A stretch of 61,281 nt of DNA, taken from positions 1-61,281 of IMG/VR virus record IMGVR_UViG_3300030098_004783; one strand, given 5' to 3'. Of the stretch, positions 52,610 to 60,629 are shown piece after piece. How positions within the stretch are numbered: position 1 is the first letter of the stretch; each line of letters opens with the position of its first letter. The notes under the pieces were generated by a model that had not been told where the DNA came from, did not search any database, and saw only the letters and a program-made list of their open reading frames with translations. This DNA comes from a virus. The position numbers and the translations under genes are program-made.

Positions 52610-53053
52610 ATGGTAAATACAAAAAAAGATGTAAAGTTTGGCCTTAAAAAAGAAGAGGAAGCTATTAAATGCTTCTCTGACAATGCTCCCAAAGGTAAAT
52701 GGAATGAATTTAAAAAGATGAATGAGTTTAATCACTTCGATTATTGTGCTCATTCTGCTGACCGTAAGCGTTCTGCGTTCGTAGAGATTAAATCTCGACG
52801 TAATGCTAAGGACGCGTATGAGGACACTATGGTGCCCTCTGTAAAGATTGAGAAGGCTTTAAACCTGATTCGTTTAGGACATAAAGTTTATTTTGTATTC
52901 AATTTTACTGACGGTATATTCTTTATTGACCTCGAAAAGGCCACCGTACGCTTTGGAAAAAGCGCACGTACAGATAGAGGTGCATTGGAATTAGGACACT
53001 ACGCATTTATACGCGTAGATTTATTAACAAAAATAGGAGAAAAAAATGAGTAA
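52610..53053 (+). CDS. PD-(D/E)XK nuclease-like protein (147 aa)
   Basis: First gene of the replication block. HFDYCAHSADRKRSAFVEIK gives Asp44 and Glu59-x-Lys61, the PD-(D/E)XK core (D then E-x-K after about 15 residues), with an N-terminal Glu-rich helix (KKEEEAIKCF) that may add a metal ligand. The later segment NLIRLGHKVYFVFNFTDGIF fits the following strand. Such small enzymes are often replication- or repair-linked endonucleases. It overlaps the next gene by eight bases. Confidence 0.65.
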   Translation: MVNTKKDVKFGLKKEEEAIKCFSDNAPKGKWNEFKKMNEFNHFDYCAHSADRKRSAFVEIKSRRNAKDAYEDTMVPSVKIEKALNLIRLGHKVYFVFNFTDGIFFIDLEKATVRFGKSARTDRGALELGHYAFIRVDLLTKIGEKNE

Positions 53054-53438
53054 TGTAACAGCAAGAAAATATAAAGAGTTAGAAAGCCGAATCGAAACAA
53101 TCGAAAAGTGGCTAGATGAAAAGACCGACGTCTTAACGCAACTTGGTATGTTAGAAAACTACAGCTTCCTGATAAAAGCAGTTAGAGAATACGTTGAAAG
53201 ACAAGAACAAATGGGACAACAAATGCAACATATGCAAGGACAGTTCCAGACTAACATTGCTTCTGTAGAAGAGTTTATGAAAGACAACAAACTCGAAAAG
53301 AAATGGGAAAAATTCTTAGATAAGAAACAAAAAGAAGCTGAAGAAGAAATGAAAAAGCAACAAGCTATGGCGGAAGGTCCAGATATAAAAAGCGCAAGTG
53401 AAATTATAGCAGAACAGCGGGGAATGACTAAGGAGTAG
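53046..53438 (+). CDS. Coiled-coil protein of unknown function (130 aa)
   Basis: Long heptad-type helices (KYKELESRIETIEKWLDEKT; then MGQQMQHMQGQFQTNIASVE; then KKWEKFLDKKQKEAEEEMKK) with a polar tail ending EIIAEQRGMTKE. Located between the nuclease and the AAA+ ATPase genes, so possibly a replisome accessory or loader. AAAATAGGAGAAAAAA precedes the ATG. Confidence 0.58.
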   Translation: MSNVTARKYKELESRIETIEKWLDEKTDVLTQLGMLENYSFLIKAVREYVERQEQMGQQMQHMQGQFQTNIASVEEFMKDNKLEKKWEKFLDKKQKEAEEEMKKQQAMAEGPDIKSASEIIAEQRGMTKE

Positions 53439-53441
53439 ATT

Positions 53442-53537
53442 ATGTGGCAAATCTCTGATATAGGTAGCTGTATAGAATGTACAGAATACACAGCTATAGA
53501 TGAATACAATACTTGTGAAATATGTAGTATATTATGA
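53442..53537 (+). CDS. Zinc-ribbon microprotein (31 aa)
   Basis: Follows AAGGAG; encodes CIECTEY and CEICSIL, two CxxC knuckles 12 residues apart. The final TGA overlaps the ATG of the AAA+ gene (ATGA). Very short, yet with both Cys pairs and coupled translation. Confidence 0.55.
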   Translation: MWQISDIGSCIECTEYTAIDEYNTCEICSIL

Positions 53538-54883
53538 TTCAAAAACGAAAGAGTAATCTCAATGACTTACACCGATACTTCGAAAGTTGTTTTGTGTTAG
53601 GTAAAAGAGACCCTATATTAGAAAACCACGAAACTCGTATACTCGCCTTATTATTATGGGCGATTGCTGGTAAATCAGTATGTATTAGAGGTGAGTCTGG
53701 CAGTGCTAAAACTAAAATATTAAACGCAGTAACTGCATTGATATATGGTGACGAAGGACTCGCGGGACGCAATCCCAGTGTTTTATGGTTGAATTCATCT
53801 TCAGCCAAAGGACATCTTACTGAGGATAGTGCTCACGTTATAACACAATCTAAGCGTTGTGTTATTCCTGAGCTACAAAATATATTGACATCTCAAAATC
53901 TAGAAGCTATGATTAAGCTTTGGATGGAAGACCGTCCGTATATATACAGTAAGAACGAAATGGGTAGACGTACTGTCAGGATAATACTTGACCCTAAACC
54001 AATATTGACGAACCTTGCCGATGGAAACGAAAGTTTACCACAGCTCCCTGTTGAAATGAGACGTAGAGTAATAAGTTTGCCTACGTTCTCTAGTAAGGAG
54101 TTAAACGAAAAAGTTCACCATCTAAAGGCAGTAAGTCGTATGTTACCAGACGATAAGCTAGTGAAATTATCACGTATAGAAACCAGTGGCTTAAAAAATC
54201 AAATAAAAGAAGCTATGGGATTAGATAAACGTGTTATAAATCCAGGAGCAGACGTCATACGTACGACTATACCAGCAATATATACAATGTCAAACACATT
54301 CATAGATTATTACTTTGATGTTATAGAAGCAGTTACTAAGTTTCACCATAGAGAAAGAGCACAGGATTTGGATTATATTTATTCGACTCCTGCGGACAAT
54401 TTCATTGGTTTCTTATTGGCCGGTAGTATCTTCAGAGATATGTCAATAGGAATCAATCCGATTGGGAAAGAAATTATAGATTTCGTACCAAAAGCGGAAG
54501 TGTGGGGAGATTTAGTAACAGAAAGCGAGTCAGATGCAGTTCATATAGACGAAATCACTGACCACCTTTCAACAAAAGGAATAAACCGAACTAAGAAAAT
54601 GATTGAATATACAATGGAACGTTTAGTTGATACTAATTTTGTAAGGAGATTAAATAAAACAAACAAGTATTATAGAACGCAGGACTTTGATTTTAGTAGG
54701 TCAGTAGATTGGAAGGGTTTAGTAGATGCTTGTATAACGAATATGGAGAGTAATTCACCACATATTGCAGAAGAATATAAGAAGGATGATTTACATATGT
54801 ATACAGACCCATTTACAGGCGAACATAAGAATATACCTATGACATTACAAGTATATGGAGGACATATAGATGAAGGAGTATGA
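53534..54883 (+). CDS. AAA+ ATPase with C-terminal winged helix (replicative helicase or loader candidate)
   Basis: Walker A IRGESGSAKTKIL (residues 51-63). The usual acidic Walker B is not obvious: the best candidate is CVIPELQNI (109-117), giving only Pro-Glu in place of Asp-Glu. Arginine-rich segments RTVRII and PVEMRRRVISLP could hold a sensor or finger Arg. Residues about 330-400 form a winged helix (HIDEITDHLSTKGINRTKKM, ERLVDTNFVRRLNKTNKYYR). MCM helicases combine AAA+ and a C-terminal winged helix, and no other helicase is seen, so this may unwind viral DNA; an MCM N-terminal domain is absent. Alternative: a helicase loader or packaging-type ATPase. Located upstream of nuclease and polymerase genes. 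Confidence 0.6.
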   Translation: MIQKRKSNLNDLHRYFESCFVLGKRDPILENHETRILALLLWAIAGKSVCIRGESGSAKTKILNAVTALIYGDEGLAGRNPSVLWLNSSSAKGHLTEDSAHVITQSKRCVIPELQNILTSQNLEAMIKLWMEDRPYIYSKNEMGRRTVRIILDPKPILTNLADGNESLPQLPVEMRRRVISLPTFSSKELNEKVHHLKAVSRMLPDDKLVKLSRIETSGLKNQIKEAMGLDKRVINPGADVIRTTIPAIYTMSNTFIDYYFDVIEAVTKFHHRERAQDLDYIYSTPADNFIGFLLAGSIFRDMSIGINPIGKEIIDFVPKAEVWGDLVTESESDAVHIDEITDHLSTKGINRTKKMIEYTMERLVDTNFVRRLNKTNKYYRTQDFDFSRSVDWKGLVDACITNMESNSPHIAEEYKKDDLHMYTDPFTGEHKNIPMTLQVYGGHIDEGV

Positions 54884-55004
54884 TGGTAGATGCCAATACT
54901 GTTTAGATTGGCCACAAGAATGCGATTGTAGACCAAACCTAATACAAGGGGGACTATTTTATAAGAATAGTTACTGGCCTATAAGGGAGATAGACCCACG
55001 ATGA
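54870..55004 (+). CDS. Small Cys-pair protein (44 aa)
   Basis: The ATG lies 14 bases inside the end of the AAA+ gene; its TGA overlaps the next ATG. It contains RCQYCLDWPQECDC, a CxxC...CxC arrangement, and an aromatic C-terminus (FYKNSYWPIREIDPR). Coupling to the next gene supports it. Possibly zinc-binding. Confidence 0.48.
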   Translation: MKEYDGRCQYCLDWPQECDCRPNLIQGGLFYKNSYWPIREIDPR

Positions 55005-55234
55005 TAACATACTGCAAAGGATACAAGCATCCAGACGATATAAAGGTATGTATAAATGACCACGTTATAACATTTAAAGAAGTAGCAGAAGTGATTATAC
55101 AACTGATAAAAAATGAAGACAATATATATCCGAAACCCAGATTTAGAGGAGGAGATATGTTAATTGATTTTTTAAATGAATGTATGGAAATGAGAGATGT
55201 TCCTGATGAATTATTAAGGAAGTATAAATTATGA
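55001..55234 (+). CDS. Small acidic helical protein (77 aa)
   Basis: ATGA overlap on both sides. The helical middle (FKEVAEVIIQLIKNEDNIYP) and acidic C-terminal helix (DFLNECMEMRDVPDELLRKY) suggest a compact domain. Not recognised. Confidence 0.55.
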   Translation: MITYCKGYKHPDDIKVCINDHVITFKEVAEVIIQLIKNEDNIYPKPRFRGGDMLIDFLNECMEMRDVPDELLRKYKL

Positions 55235-55326
55235 GTGATATCATACCATTAGAAATTCCTTTAAATAGTCAGATACGAGTATATATACTATGTGGCATAG
55301 TTAATATAATATGGAGGGTAATATGA
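55231..55326 (+). CDS. Hydrophobic microprotein (31 aa)
   Basis: Starts in an ATGA overlap and ends in one. About 20 residues are hydrophobic (RVYILCGIVNIIWRVI), possibly a membrane segment or leader-like peptide. Coupling is the only positive evidence beyond openness. Confidence 0.42.
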   Translation: MSDIIPLEIPLNSQIRVYILCGIVNIIWRVI

Positions 55327-55436
55327 ATTGTACCTTATGTAAATGGAAACTATCACCACAGTATGTTAGATACCGAGATGTCAATGGTAATCCCTATTGT
55401 AGGGAATGTTATATACAGATAGGAGGAATACTGTGA
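55323..55436 (+). CDS. Zinc-ribbon microprotein (37 aa)
   Basis: ATGA overlap with the hydrophobic ORF and GTGA overlap with the next gene. MNCTLCKW and YCRECY form two CxxC knuckles 20 residues apart. It also carries GGAGG for the following GTG start near its 3' end. Confidence 0.55.
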   Translation: MNCTLCKWKLSPQYVRYRDVNGNPYCRECYIQIGGIL

Positions 55437-55606
55437 TAATAATAGAAGATTTGATATGGCACCTTGAATCTTTAAATGAAGATTTAGAAGATAAAGGTCT
55501 AGAAGTTACTATTGACTTCTTAAGATATATGAGAAGAAACATAGCAGGTAGAGGAACTTTATCAGGTTTTCTATCAGCAGATGAGTATAGGGAGATAAAA
55601 ATATGA
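55433..55606 (+). CDS. Small protein, unknown function (57 aa)
   Basis: The start is the GTG at 55433 (GTGA overlap, AGGAGG six bases upstream) rather than the upstream ATG at 55406, which overlaps the zinc-ribbon gene. Helical (IEDLIWHLESLNEDLEDKGL, FLRYMRRNIAGRGTLSGFLS). The pattern xWHLEsLNEDleDKGLEVti looks like a regulator or adaptor, but no family is named. ATGA overlap with the isoprenoid synthase-like gene. Confidence 0.55.
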   Translation: MIIIEDLIWHLESLNEDLEDKGLEVTIDFLRYMRRNIAGRGTLSGFLSADEYREIKI

Positions 55607-56208
55607 AAGAGATAATGGAAAAGTACAGCACGACATTCTTTGAATGTGTACAAGAATGGCCCAAAGAAATTAGAGAAGATATATATAAACTATATGCTTA
55701 TCTGAGGGTCATAGACGAAATGGTAGAAGGTGATGCTGATTGGAACGACTTTAAAAAATGGAGAAAGATAATAGAACAATTCTACGAAGTGTGTGATAGA
55801 CACGAGTTCGAGGGACAGTGGCTTATAGATTTTCACCAAGCTATGCTGACTGATTTAAAAACTAAAGAACACACAACTACATCTATGATAGAATATTGTA
55901 AAGGGTCGGGTGAATCGGTTGGACTAATGGTTTCAAGAATACTAGGATGTTCACCAGCTGGTGATGAATACGCTAGAGCATTAGGTAGAGCATACCAAAT
56001 AATAAATTTCGTGAGAGATTACGACGACGATGTATCTAAAGGTTATCACTATATTGGTGAAGACAAAAACTTCTACATTCGTATGTTTATTAACGAGCTA
56101 ACGTTTGCTTCTACAGGTTTACAGTTTATACCTAAACACTTACGTGGACCAATAGTCGAGGCGAACAAAAAATATCTACAGGTGGCAGATGATAATAAAG
56201 GGTTTTAG
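55603..56208 (+). CDS. Squalene/phytoene-synthase-like protein (head-to-head prenyl transferase family)
   Basis: Family members join two C15 or C20 prenyl diphosphates head to head (squalene, phytoene) at a membrane. Visible: KLYAYLRVIDEMVEGD (residues 29-44) corresponds to the YAF.R.iDDivD motif with first acidic cluster D38...E42/D44; SMIEYCKGSGESVGLMVSRI (94-113) to the Y....AG.VG.M region; YARALGRAYQIINFVRDYDD (123-142) followed by DVSKGYHYI to the LG.A.Q..NilRD...D...GR.Y motif with the second acidic cluster D139/D141-D143. At 201 aa it is about 80 residues shorter than usual (roughly 280-350), mainly at the C-terminus. The catalytic residues seem kept, so activity is plausible but unproven. 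Substrate and product cannot be read. It is coupled to its neighbours in a replication operon with no other lipid gene. An altered host lipid or pigment route, or a changed function, are both possible. Confidence 0.75.
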   Translation: MKEIMEKYSTTFFECVQEWPKEIREDIYKLYAYLRVIDEMVEGDADWNDFKKWRKIIEQFYEVCDRHEFEGQWLIDFHQAMLTDLKTKEHTTTSMIEYCKGSGESVGLMVSRILGCSPAGDEYARALGRAYQIINFVRDYDDDVSKGYHYIGEDKNFYIRMFINELTFASTGLQFIPKHLRGPIVEANKKYLQVADDNKGF

Positions 56209-56518
56209 AGTAAATGAACCACGCAAACCAGCTGAGATATATGTCTGCAACTGTGTACACGGACATTACAATTGTACGTGCGATGGAAAAGGAGGAAAGA
56301 GAATGAACGATTTTGAAAAGTTTAAAGCAATATTAGAAATAATGGAATTTCATTTAAATGAAGAACGATTAGGAGAAACTATAATCAGTAAATGGGTAGA
56401 TGAATTAAATGCTAGTTTACAAATGTATCACGATATGGCAAATATAAATGCTGGTAACGTGATAGGTAAAACTAAAATTCAAGACGACCCATATTACGGT
56501 AGAGAAGGACCTAAATGA
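56189..56518 (+). CDS. Small protein with Cys/His cluster (up to 109 aa)
   Basis: The longest start (ATG 56189, after GGTGG) gives an N-terminal YVCNCVHGHYNCTCDGKGGK cluster that could bind zinc, followed by a helical part (NDFEKFKAILEIMEFHLNEE). An internal ATG at 56303 has a very strong AAGGAGG site and would give only the 71-residue helical part; in that case a 30-codon ORF at 56214-56306, coupled by ATGA, could fill the gap. The Cys/His spacing favours the long form. Confidence 0.5.
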   Translation: MIIKGFRVNEPRKPAEIYVCNCVHGHYNCTCDGKGGKRMNDFEKFKAILEIMEFHLNEERLGETIISKWVDELNASLQMYHDMANINAGNVIGKTKIQDDPYYGREGPK

Positions 56519-56598
56519 TGTATTTTAATGAAGCCGAATGGATTATCATCCTATCAGTAGGAATGGCAATCCTTCTCGCGTGGGCGACATTACTATGA
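56515..56598 (+). CDS. Single-span membrane microprotein (27 aa)
   Basis: ATGA overlaps on both sides. MMYFNEAEW followed by IIILSVGMAILLAWATLL: nearly the whole chain is one hydrophobic helix. It may anchor or modulate a membrane complex. Coupling supports translation. Confidence 0.5.
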   Translation: MMYFNEAEWIIILSVGMAILLAWATLL

Positions 56599-56741
56599 CT
56601 TGGTATCCAGAAGGCTCTACGCTATGTCCATACTGTTATGCAGTGTGCACTTTAGTGTTTAAGAGTATAGATAAAAGTATATACGAATGTTTAAAATGCA
56701 AAAGAGAAACAATAGTTAGTCACGAGGAGGTTGATTGGTAA
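56595..56741 (+). CDS. Zinc-ribbon microprotein (48 aa)
   Basis: The start at 56595 is fixed by ATGA overlap with the membrane microprotein. TLCPYCYAVC and YECLKCKRE form two CxxC knuckles 18 residues apart. The stop overlaps the ATG of the Cas4-like gene (TAATG), and its last codons carry GAGGAGG for that gene. Confidence 0.6.
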   Translation: MTWYPEGSTLCPYCYAVCTLVFKSIDKSIYECLKCKRETIVSHEEVDW

Positions 56742-57622
56742 TGAAAATAGAAGAATTTGATAAAATAAAAGAACTCTACGATGTGAGTATTATGGAATTA
56801 TCTAAAGAGGATAATGAATCTCTCTTTAAATATCTCGATGAACCTTCACAATGGAAGAGTAATAGAAAGAGGCGTACATTTTACGCTTCTGATGCAACAC
56901 GTTGTGAACGTCAGTTGTTTTATTCGGTATCTGGAAAGCCAGAAACGAATCCATCAATTGGACCGAAGCAATTAAAGATATTCGCATTGGGAGATGCTAT
57001 ACACGAAGGTATATCAGATAGATATAGACAAGTGGATGGATGGAAATTCTACGAAGAAGCTCCCGGTGAGATACATATACCAAAGAGAGATGACCACGAA
57101 GGTGATTTCTTACTACACTATAGAGTGGATGGTATATTAAAAAGAAAGTTTGGTGAAGAAAAACTACTTGGTATAGATACCGATAGTATGATTACTGAAT
57201 TTAAAAGTAGTGCTGACTTCCCATATACAACAGGAAAGAACAAAAAAGGTGATATATACTGGTTCGGAGCCAAAGATGTGCCTAAGTACGACCACTTTGC
57301 ACAGCTCCAATTAGGTATGTACGGCGAAAGTGTTAAATATGGAGTATTGCATTACTATAATAAGAACAACAGCGAAGAGGCGGTACACGTCCTCAAGCTG
57401 AATGAAACGTTCGTCCACGGACTTATTGAAAGGATGTGGGATATTATGGACAGGATAGCTCGAGGAGAGTTACCCGAACGTCCATATGAAGCCTATCCAA
57501 ATAAAGGTAAGACGGCTTTACAGAAGACTAAGAAGATGGGAGATACCATATTCAAGTCGGATTGGCACTGTCTTTACTGTAATTATTCGGATATGTGTTG
57601 GGGATTGAACGGAGCGGAGTAG
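56741..57622 (+). CDS. Cas4/RecB-family PD-(D/E)XK nuclease with Cys cluster
   Basis: The start at 56741 (TAATG overlap, GAGGAGG upstream) gives 293 aa. Core residues: His88 (GDAIHEG), Asp130 (HYRVDGIL), Glu153-x-Lys155 (ITEFKSS), and Q..Y in HFAQLQLGMY (188-194). Four cysteines, Cys55 (RCERQLFY) and Cys277/280/286 (HCLYCNYSDMC), match the iron-sulfur cluster of Cas4 and AddB-type nucleases. Such proteins process DNA ends during replication and recombination. No CRISPR array or cas1/2 is present, so a replication role next to the polymerase is more likely than adaptation. Four bases separate it from the polymerase gene. Confidence 0.85.
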   Translation: MKIEEFDKIKELYDVSIMELSKEDNESLFKYLDEPSQWKSNRKRRTFYASDATRCERQLFYSVSGKPETNPSIGPKQLKIFALGDAIHEGISDRYRQVDGWKFYEEAPGEIHIPKRDDHEGDFLLHYRVDGILKRKFGEEKLLGIDTDSMITEFKSSADFPYTTGKNKKGDIYWFGAKDVPKYDHFAQLQLGMYGESVKYGVLHYYNKNNSEEAVHVLKLNETFVHGLIERMWDIMDRIARGELPERPYEAYPNKGKTALQKTKKMGDTIFKSDWHCLYCNYSDMCWGLNGAE

Positions 57623-57625
57623 GAA

Positions 57626-59878
57626 ATGCGAACAAAAGTATTCTTGTTAAATGTAGATTATTTTACTGACCCAGTGTCAGATGAGCCCATACTTAGATTG
57701 TATGGTAAAACTGAACACGGCGAAACTAAAGTATTCTTTCAAGAAGGCTTTCGGCCGTATTTCTACTTAGCACGCCCTTCTCCACACGACCGTCGTTTAC
57801 TTACGATGGCTGGTGCAGAAATAGGAGAGAACGTAGAATTAGAACACTATCAAGAAAAGTATGATTGTGTTCGAGTATACTTGAGGCACCCTAAACATAT
57901 GCCTCGTCTTAGAGAGAAGTTGATAAACAGAGGAAGAACAGTTTTTAGTGCAGATATACTGTATCAGCTTAGATATCTTTATGACAAGGATGTAGGACCA
58001 TTTGTAGAAGTCGAACACGATAAGTATAAGAACGTATTAGATATCGAGAGATGTGAATCATTCGATGTTAATCTAGACGTATTAACTTTTGATATTGAAT
58101 GTAGTCTGCGTACTAAAGATATGTACTGCATAGCCGCGCAATTAAACGACAATGCTGGCGTAGTATTTACTAACGCTAACGGCGAAGCTAGAATGATAGA
58201 GGATTTCGTCGAATACATACAAGCAGTAGACCCCGATATAATAACCGGTTACAATAGTAATGGGTTTGATATTCCAGTAATAATGAGAAAAGCGAAATCT
58301 TTAAATGTAGATTTCGGTATTGGAAGAGAAGGGGACGAACCTTGGATGCGTGAAGATAACAAGCGAAGAATTAAATCTTGGTTCGTATCAGGAAGAATAT
58401 TCGTTGACACTTGGCAACAAGTTAAACAGGAACTCAAGCCTATTCAGGAATCACTTGGGTTCGTGGGTGAACTTCTGGGAGTCGGGTCTAAAGACAATGT
58501 TGATGCATCTCGCATAGAAGAAGAATGGAAAAACAGACGTCTTTCTGTAATTAAATATTGCAAGAAGGATGTCAAAGTTACCTATGACGTTTTTATGCAC
58601 GATAAGATAGCATCTATTTCTAAAGCTATGGCTTTGAGCATTGCGAGTGACCTACCCCTAGAACATTCGTTTGCCCCCGTTACTTCTCGTATCGTCGATT
58701 CCCTACTCATCAGACGTTTCGATAAGAAAGGTTTTGCTGTTCCTCAGAATACTTGGAACAACAAAGCTAAGAAAATAAAAGGAGCGACCGTCTTTGAGGT
58801 TTTCGAACCCGGTATTTATCACAATGTGGGTATATTTGATTTTAAATCTATGTATCCAAGTGTTATGATAAAGAACAATATTTGTCCAACAACATTTACA
58901 AAAACGGAAACCAATGATAGCGTTCGCTCCCCCCTCGGGGTTTATTTTATGTTGGACAAAGAGTCAATCGTTCCTAAGATTCTTAAGAGTCTTTGGGAAT
59001 GGAGAGATGAAACTAAACTCAAGATAGAAAAGAATGGCGATTACTTTGATAGACTACAATATAGTATCAAGGTTCTTATGAATTCTTTTTATGGAGTTAT
59101 GGCTAGTGATTTCTATAGATTTACTAACCCGTCGATAGGTGGTAGTATTACTGCCTTTGCTAGACTAGGCATACAAAATGTAAACGACGAGTTGGCCGCC
59201 CGGGATTACACAGTCATATATGGTGATACAGACAGTGTTTTCGTACAACTTAAGGATGAAGACCCACACGTATTAGCCAAAGAACTATCGGCTCGTGGAT
59301 TAGAAATGGAACTAGAAAAAATTCTAAGTACATTTTTTACACACGGAGCTAAAAAACGATACGCTGCTATGGTAGAATGGCCGAAAGAAGAATTCTACGT
59401 TAAAGGTTATGAGTTAAAAAGAGGAGATTCCTTTAAGATACAGAGAGAAGTATTAGAACAATCTCTGCGTCTTATATTAAAAGATAAACCAGATGATGCT
59501 CTTAAGTTAGTAACTGAAGCAGTAAGAAAAATAAAGAACGAGGAAATTGAATTAGAAGATTTAATAGTAACCAAGAGTGTTAAATCTCCAAGCGAATATG
59601 TAAACCCTGATTCAAATGCAGGGGTGCAGGCGGCCGCTAAACTTCAAGCCCGAGGATATCCTTGGTTGCCAGGCACGAAGATAAGTTGGGTTGTATCTAA
59701 CTCTAAGCAGACACCAATGGAAGTAGAACCTTACATAGAAACCACAGATATGAAAGTAAAATATGATAGGGACTATTACGCTGACCGTTTGGTTAGAACT
59801 ATGTCAGATATAGCTGGCGTCTTTGACTGGGATGATATGGGATTAAGGAGTGGAACTAAACAATTAAAATTGTTCTAA
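57626..59878 (+). CDS. polB: Family B DNA polymerase
   Basis: Replicates the viral genome. The 3'-5' exonuclease is complete: DIE (156-158), YNSNGFD (209-215) and YCKKD (311-315). Polymerase motifs: A, DFKSMYPSV (405-413); B, KVLMNSFYG (482-490); C, YGDTDS (532-537). The Met in SMYPS replaces the usual Leu. There is no TPR2 insertion of protein-primed enzymes, so it should use primers from the viral primase. The last five residues, QLKLF, look like a clamp-binding peptide, implying use of a PCNA not encoded in the window. Length 750 aa is typical. Confidence 0.96.
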   Translation: MRTKVFLLNVDYFTDPVSDEPILRLYGKTEHGETKVFFQEGFRPYFYLARPSPHDRRLLTMAGAEIGENVELEHYQEKYDCVRVYLRHPKHMPRLREKLINRGRTVFSADILYQLRYLYDKDVGPFVEVEHDKYKNVLDIERCESFDVNLDVLTFDIECSLRTKDMYCIAAQLNDNAGVVFTNANGEARMIEDFVEYIQAVDPDIITGYNSNGFDIPVIMRKAKSLNVDFGIGREGDEPWMREDNKRRIKSWFVSGRIFVDTWQQVKQELKPIQESLGFVGELLGVGSKDNVDASRIEEEWKNRRLSVIKYCKKDVKVTYDVFMHDKIASISKAMALSIASDLPLEHSFAPVTSRIVDSLLIRRFDKKGFAVPQNTWNNKAKKIKGATVFEVFEPGIYHNVGIFDFKSMYPSVMIKNNICPTTFTKTETNDSVRSPLGVYFMLDKESIVPKILKSLWEWRDETKLKIEKNGDYFDRLQYSIKVLMNSFYGVMASDFYRFTNPSIGGSITAFARLGIQNVNDELAARDYTVIYGDTDSVFVQLKDEDPHVLAKELSARGLEMELEKILSTFFTHGAKKRYAAMVEWPKEEFYVKGYELKRGDSFKIQREVLEQSLRLILKDKPDDALKLVTEAVRKIKNEEIELEDLIVTKSVKSPSEYVNPDSNAGVQAAAKLQARGYPWLPGTKISWVVSNSKQTPMEVEPYIETTDMKVKYDRDYYADRLVRTMSDIAGVFDWDDMGLRSGTKQLKLF

Positions 59879-59894
59879 ATATAGAAGGTGCTAT

Positions 59895-60320
59895 ATGAGA
59901 AAGAAAAAACCAAGAGCCCCACCAAAAAATCGTACACGTTACGAAGGTGAGCTCGTTAAAATAGTAGGGACTAAACGTCCCGATTGCTATGTCTCGCCAT
60001 CTGGTAATACACAGGGTTGGGATGTATTTATAGTACATAAATTTGGAAAGAAATTCATACCAATTGAGGTGAAGACTTCAAGCACCACATCTAATATTAA
60101 CTTAGCATATAATCCAAGAGTTAAGAAACAATATGAAAAATATGACGGTATATGGAGACGACATAAAATAGTTACTTGGTATGCGTTTAGAAAAATAACG
60201 CGTGGACCAACAAGAAAAGAAAGAAAGTGGCGTTTTATACCTATATCAAATATAAATCAAATGGTATTGTCTTACGATGATGGATTGACACTAAAAGAAT
60301 TTACGGAGGTAATTTTATAA
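59895..60320 (+). CDS. Holliday junction resolvase-like nuclease (Hjc-like)
   Basis: A 141-residue basic protein. RYEGELVKIVG (Glu17/Glu19), GWDVFIVHKF (Asp43) and FIPIEVKTSS (Glu58-x-Lys60) follow the archaeal Hjc order E ... GxD ... ExK. Archaeal Hjc is a dimer of about 130-residue chains that cuts four-way junctions. Located after the polymerase; it would resolve recombination or replication branches before packaging. AGAAGGTGCT lies upstream. The C-terminal half is more diverged. Confidence 0.72.
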   Translation: MRKKKPRAPPKNRTRYEGELVKIVGTKRPDCYVSPSGNTQGWDVFIVHKFGKKFIPIEVKTSSTTSNINLAYNPRVKKQYEKYDGIWRRHKIVTWYAFRKITRGPTRKERKWRFIPISNINQMVLSYDDGLTLKEFTEVIL

Positions 60321-60628
60321 TGTATAATAGATGTTATTTTTCAAAGGGTAACTTTGAAACGATGAGAGAAAAGCTAGAAGAATATGTCTCGCGACATAAA
60401 GTAGTTAGCAGAGAAGATGTTATTGATAATGTTTTCTTTGTTAATAAGCGAGGCATCAAGATGACTATGAATAATAGACAGTTGGGTTTCATAGTGAGAT
60501 ATAGTGAAAGGCAAGGCGGTGTTACTTCATTTGTTCATAGAAGAAATAAAGAACACCATTATTATCTAACAACTGTAGATAATATGAAACAATTTGTAGG
60601 AGATGATTGGATTGGAAGAAGAAAATGA
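60320..60628 (+). CDS. Small protein with possible winged-helix region (102 aa)
   Basis: Follows ACGGAGG and overlaps the resolvase gene by one base. MREKLEEYVSRHKVVSREDV suggests a helical start, then NNRQLGFIVRYSERQGGVTS and HHYYLTTVDNMKQFVG; the order helix-helix-helix-wing resembles winged-helix DNA-binding domains (a 'Y...R.GGV' turn). Evidence is weak beyond this. Confidence 0.52.
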   Translation: MYNRCYFSKGNFETMREKLEEYVSRHKVVSREDVIDNVFFVNKRGIKMTMNNRQLGFIVRYSERQGGVTSFVHRRNKEHHYYLTTVDNMKQFVGDDWIGRRK

Positions 60629-60629
60629 A

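Noticed and set aside
56741-57622. CRISPR adaptation module suggested by the Cas4-like nuclease
   Set aside because: No repeat array and no cas1 or cas2 in the window; the gene is coupled to replication genes.
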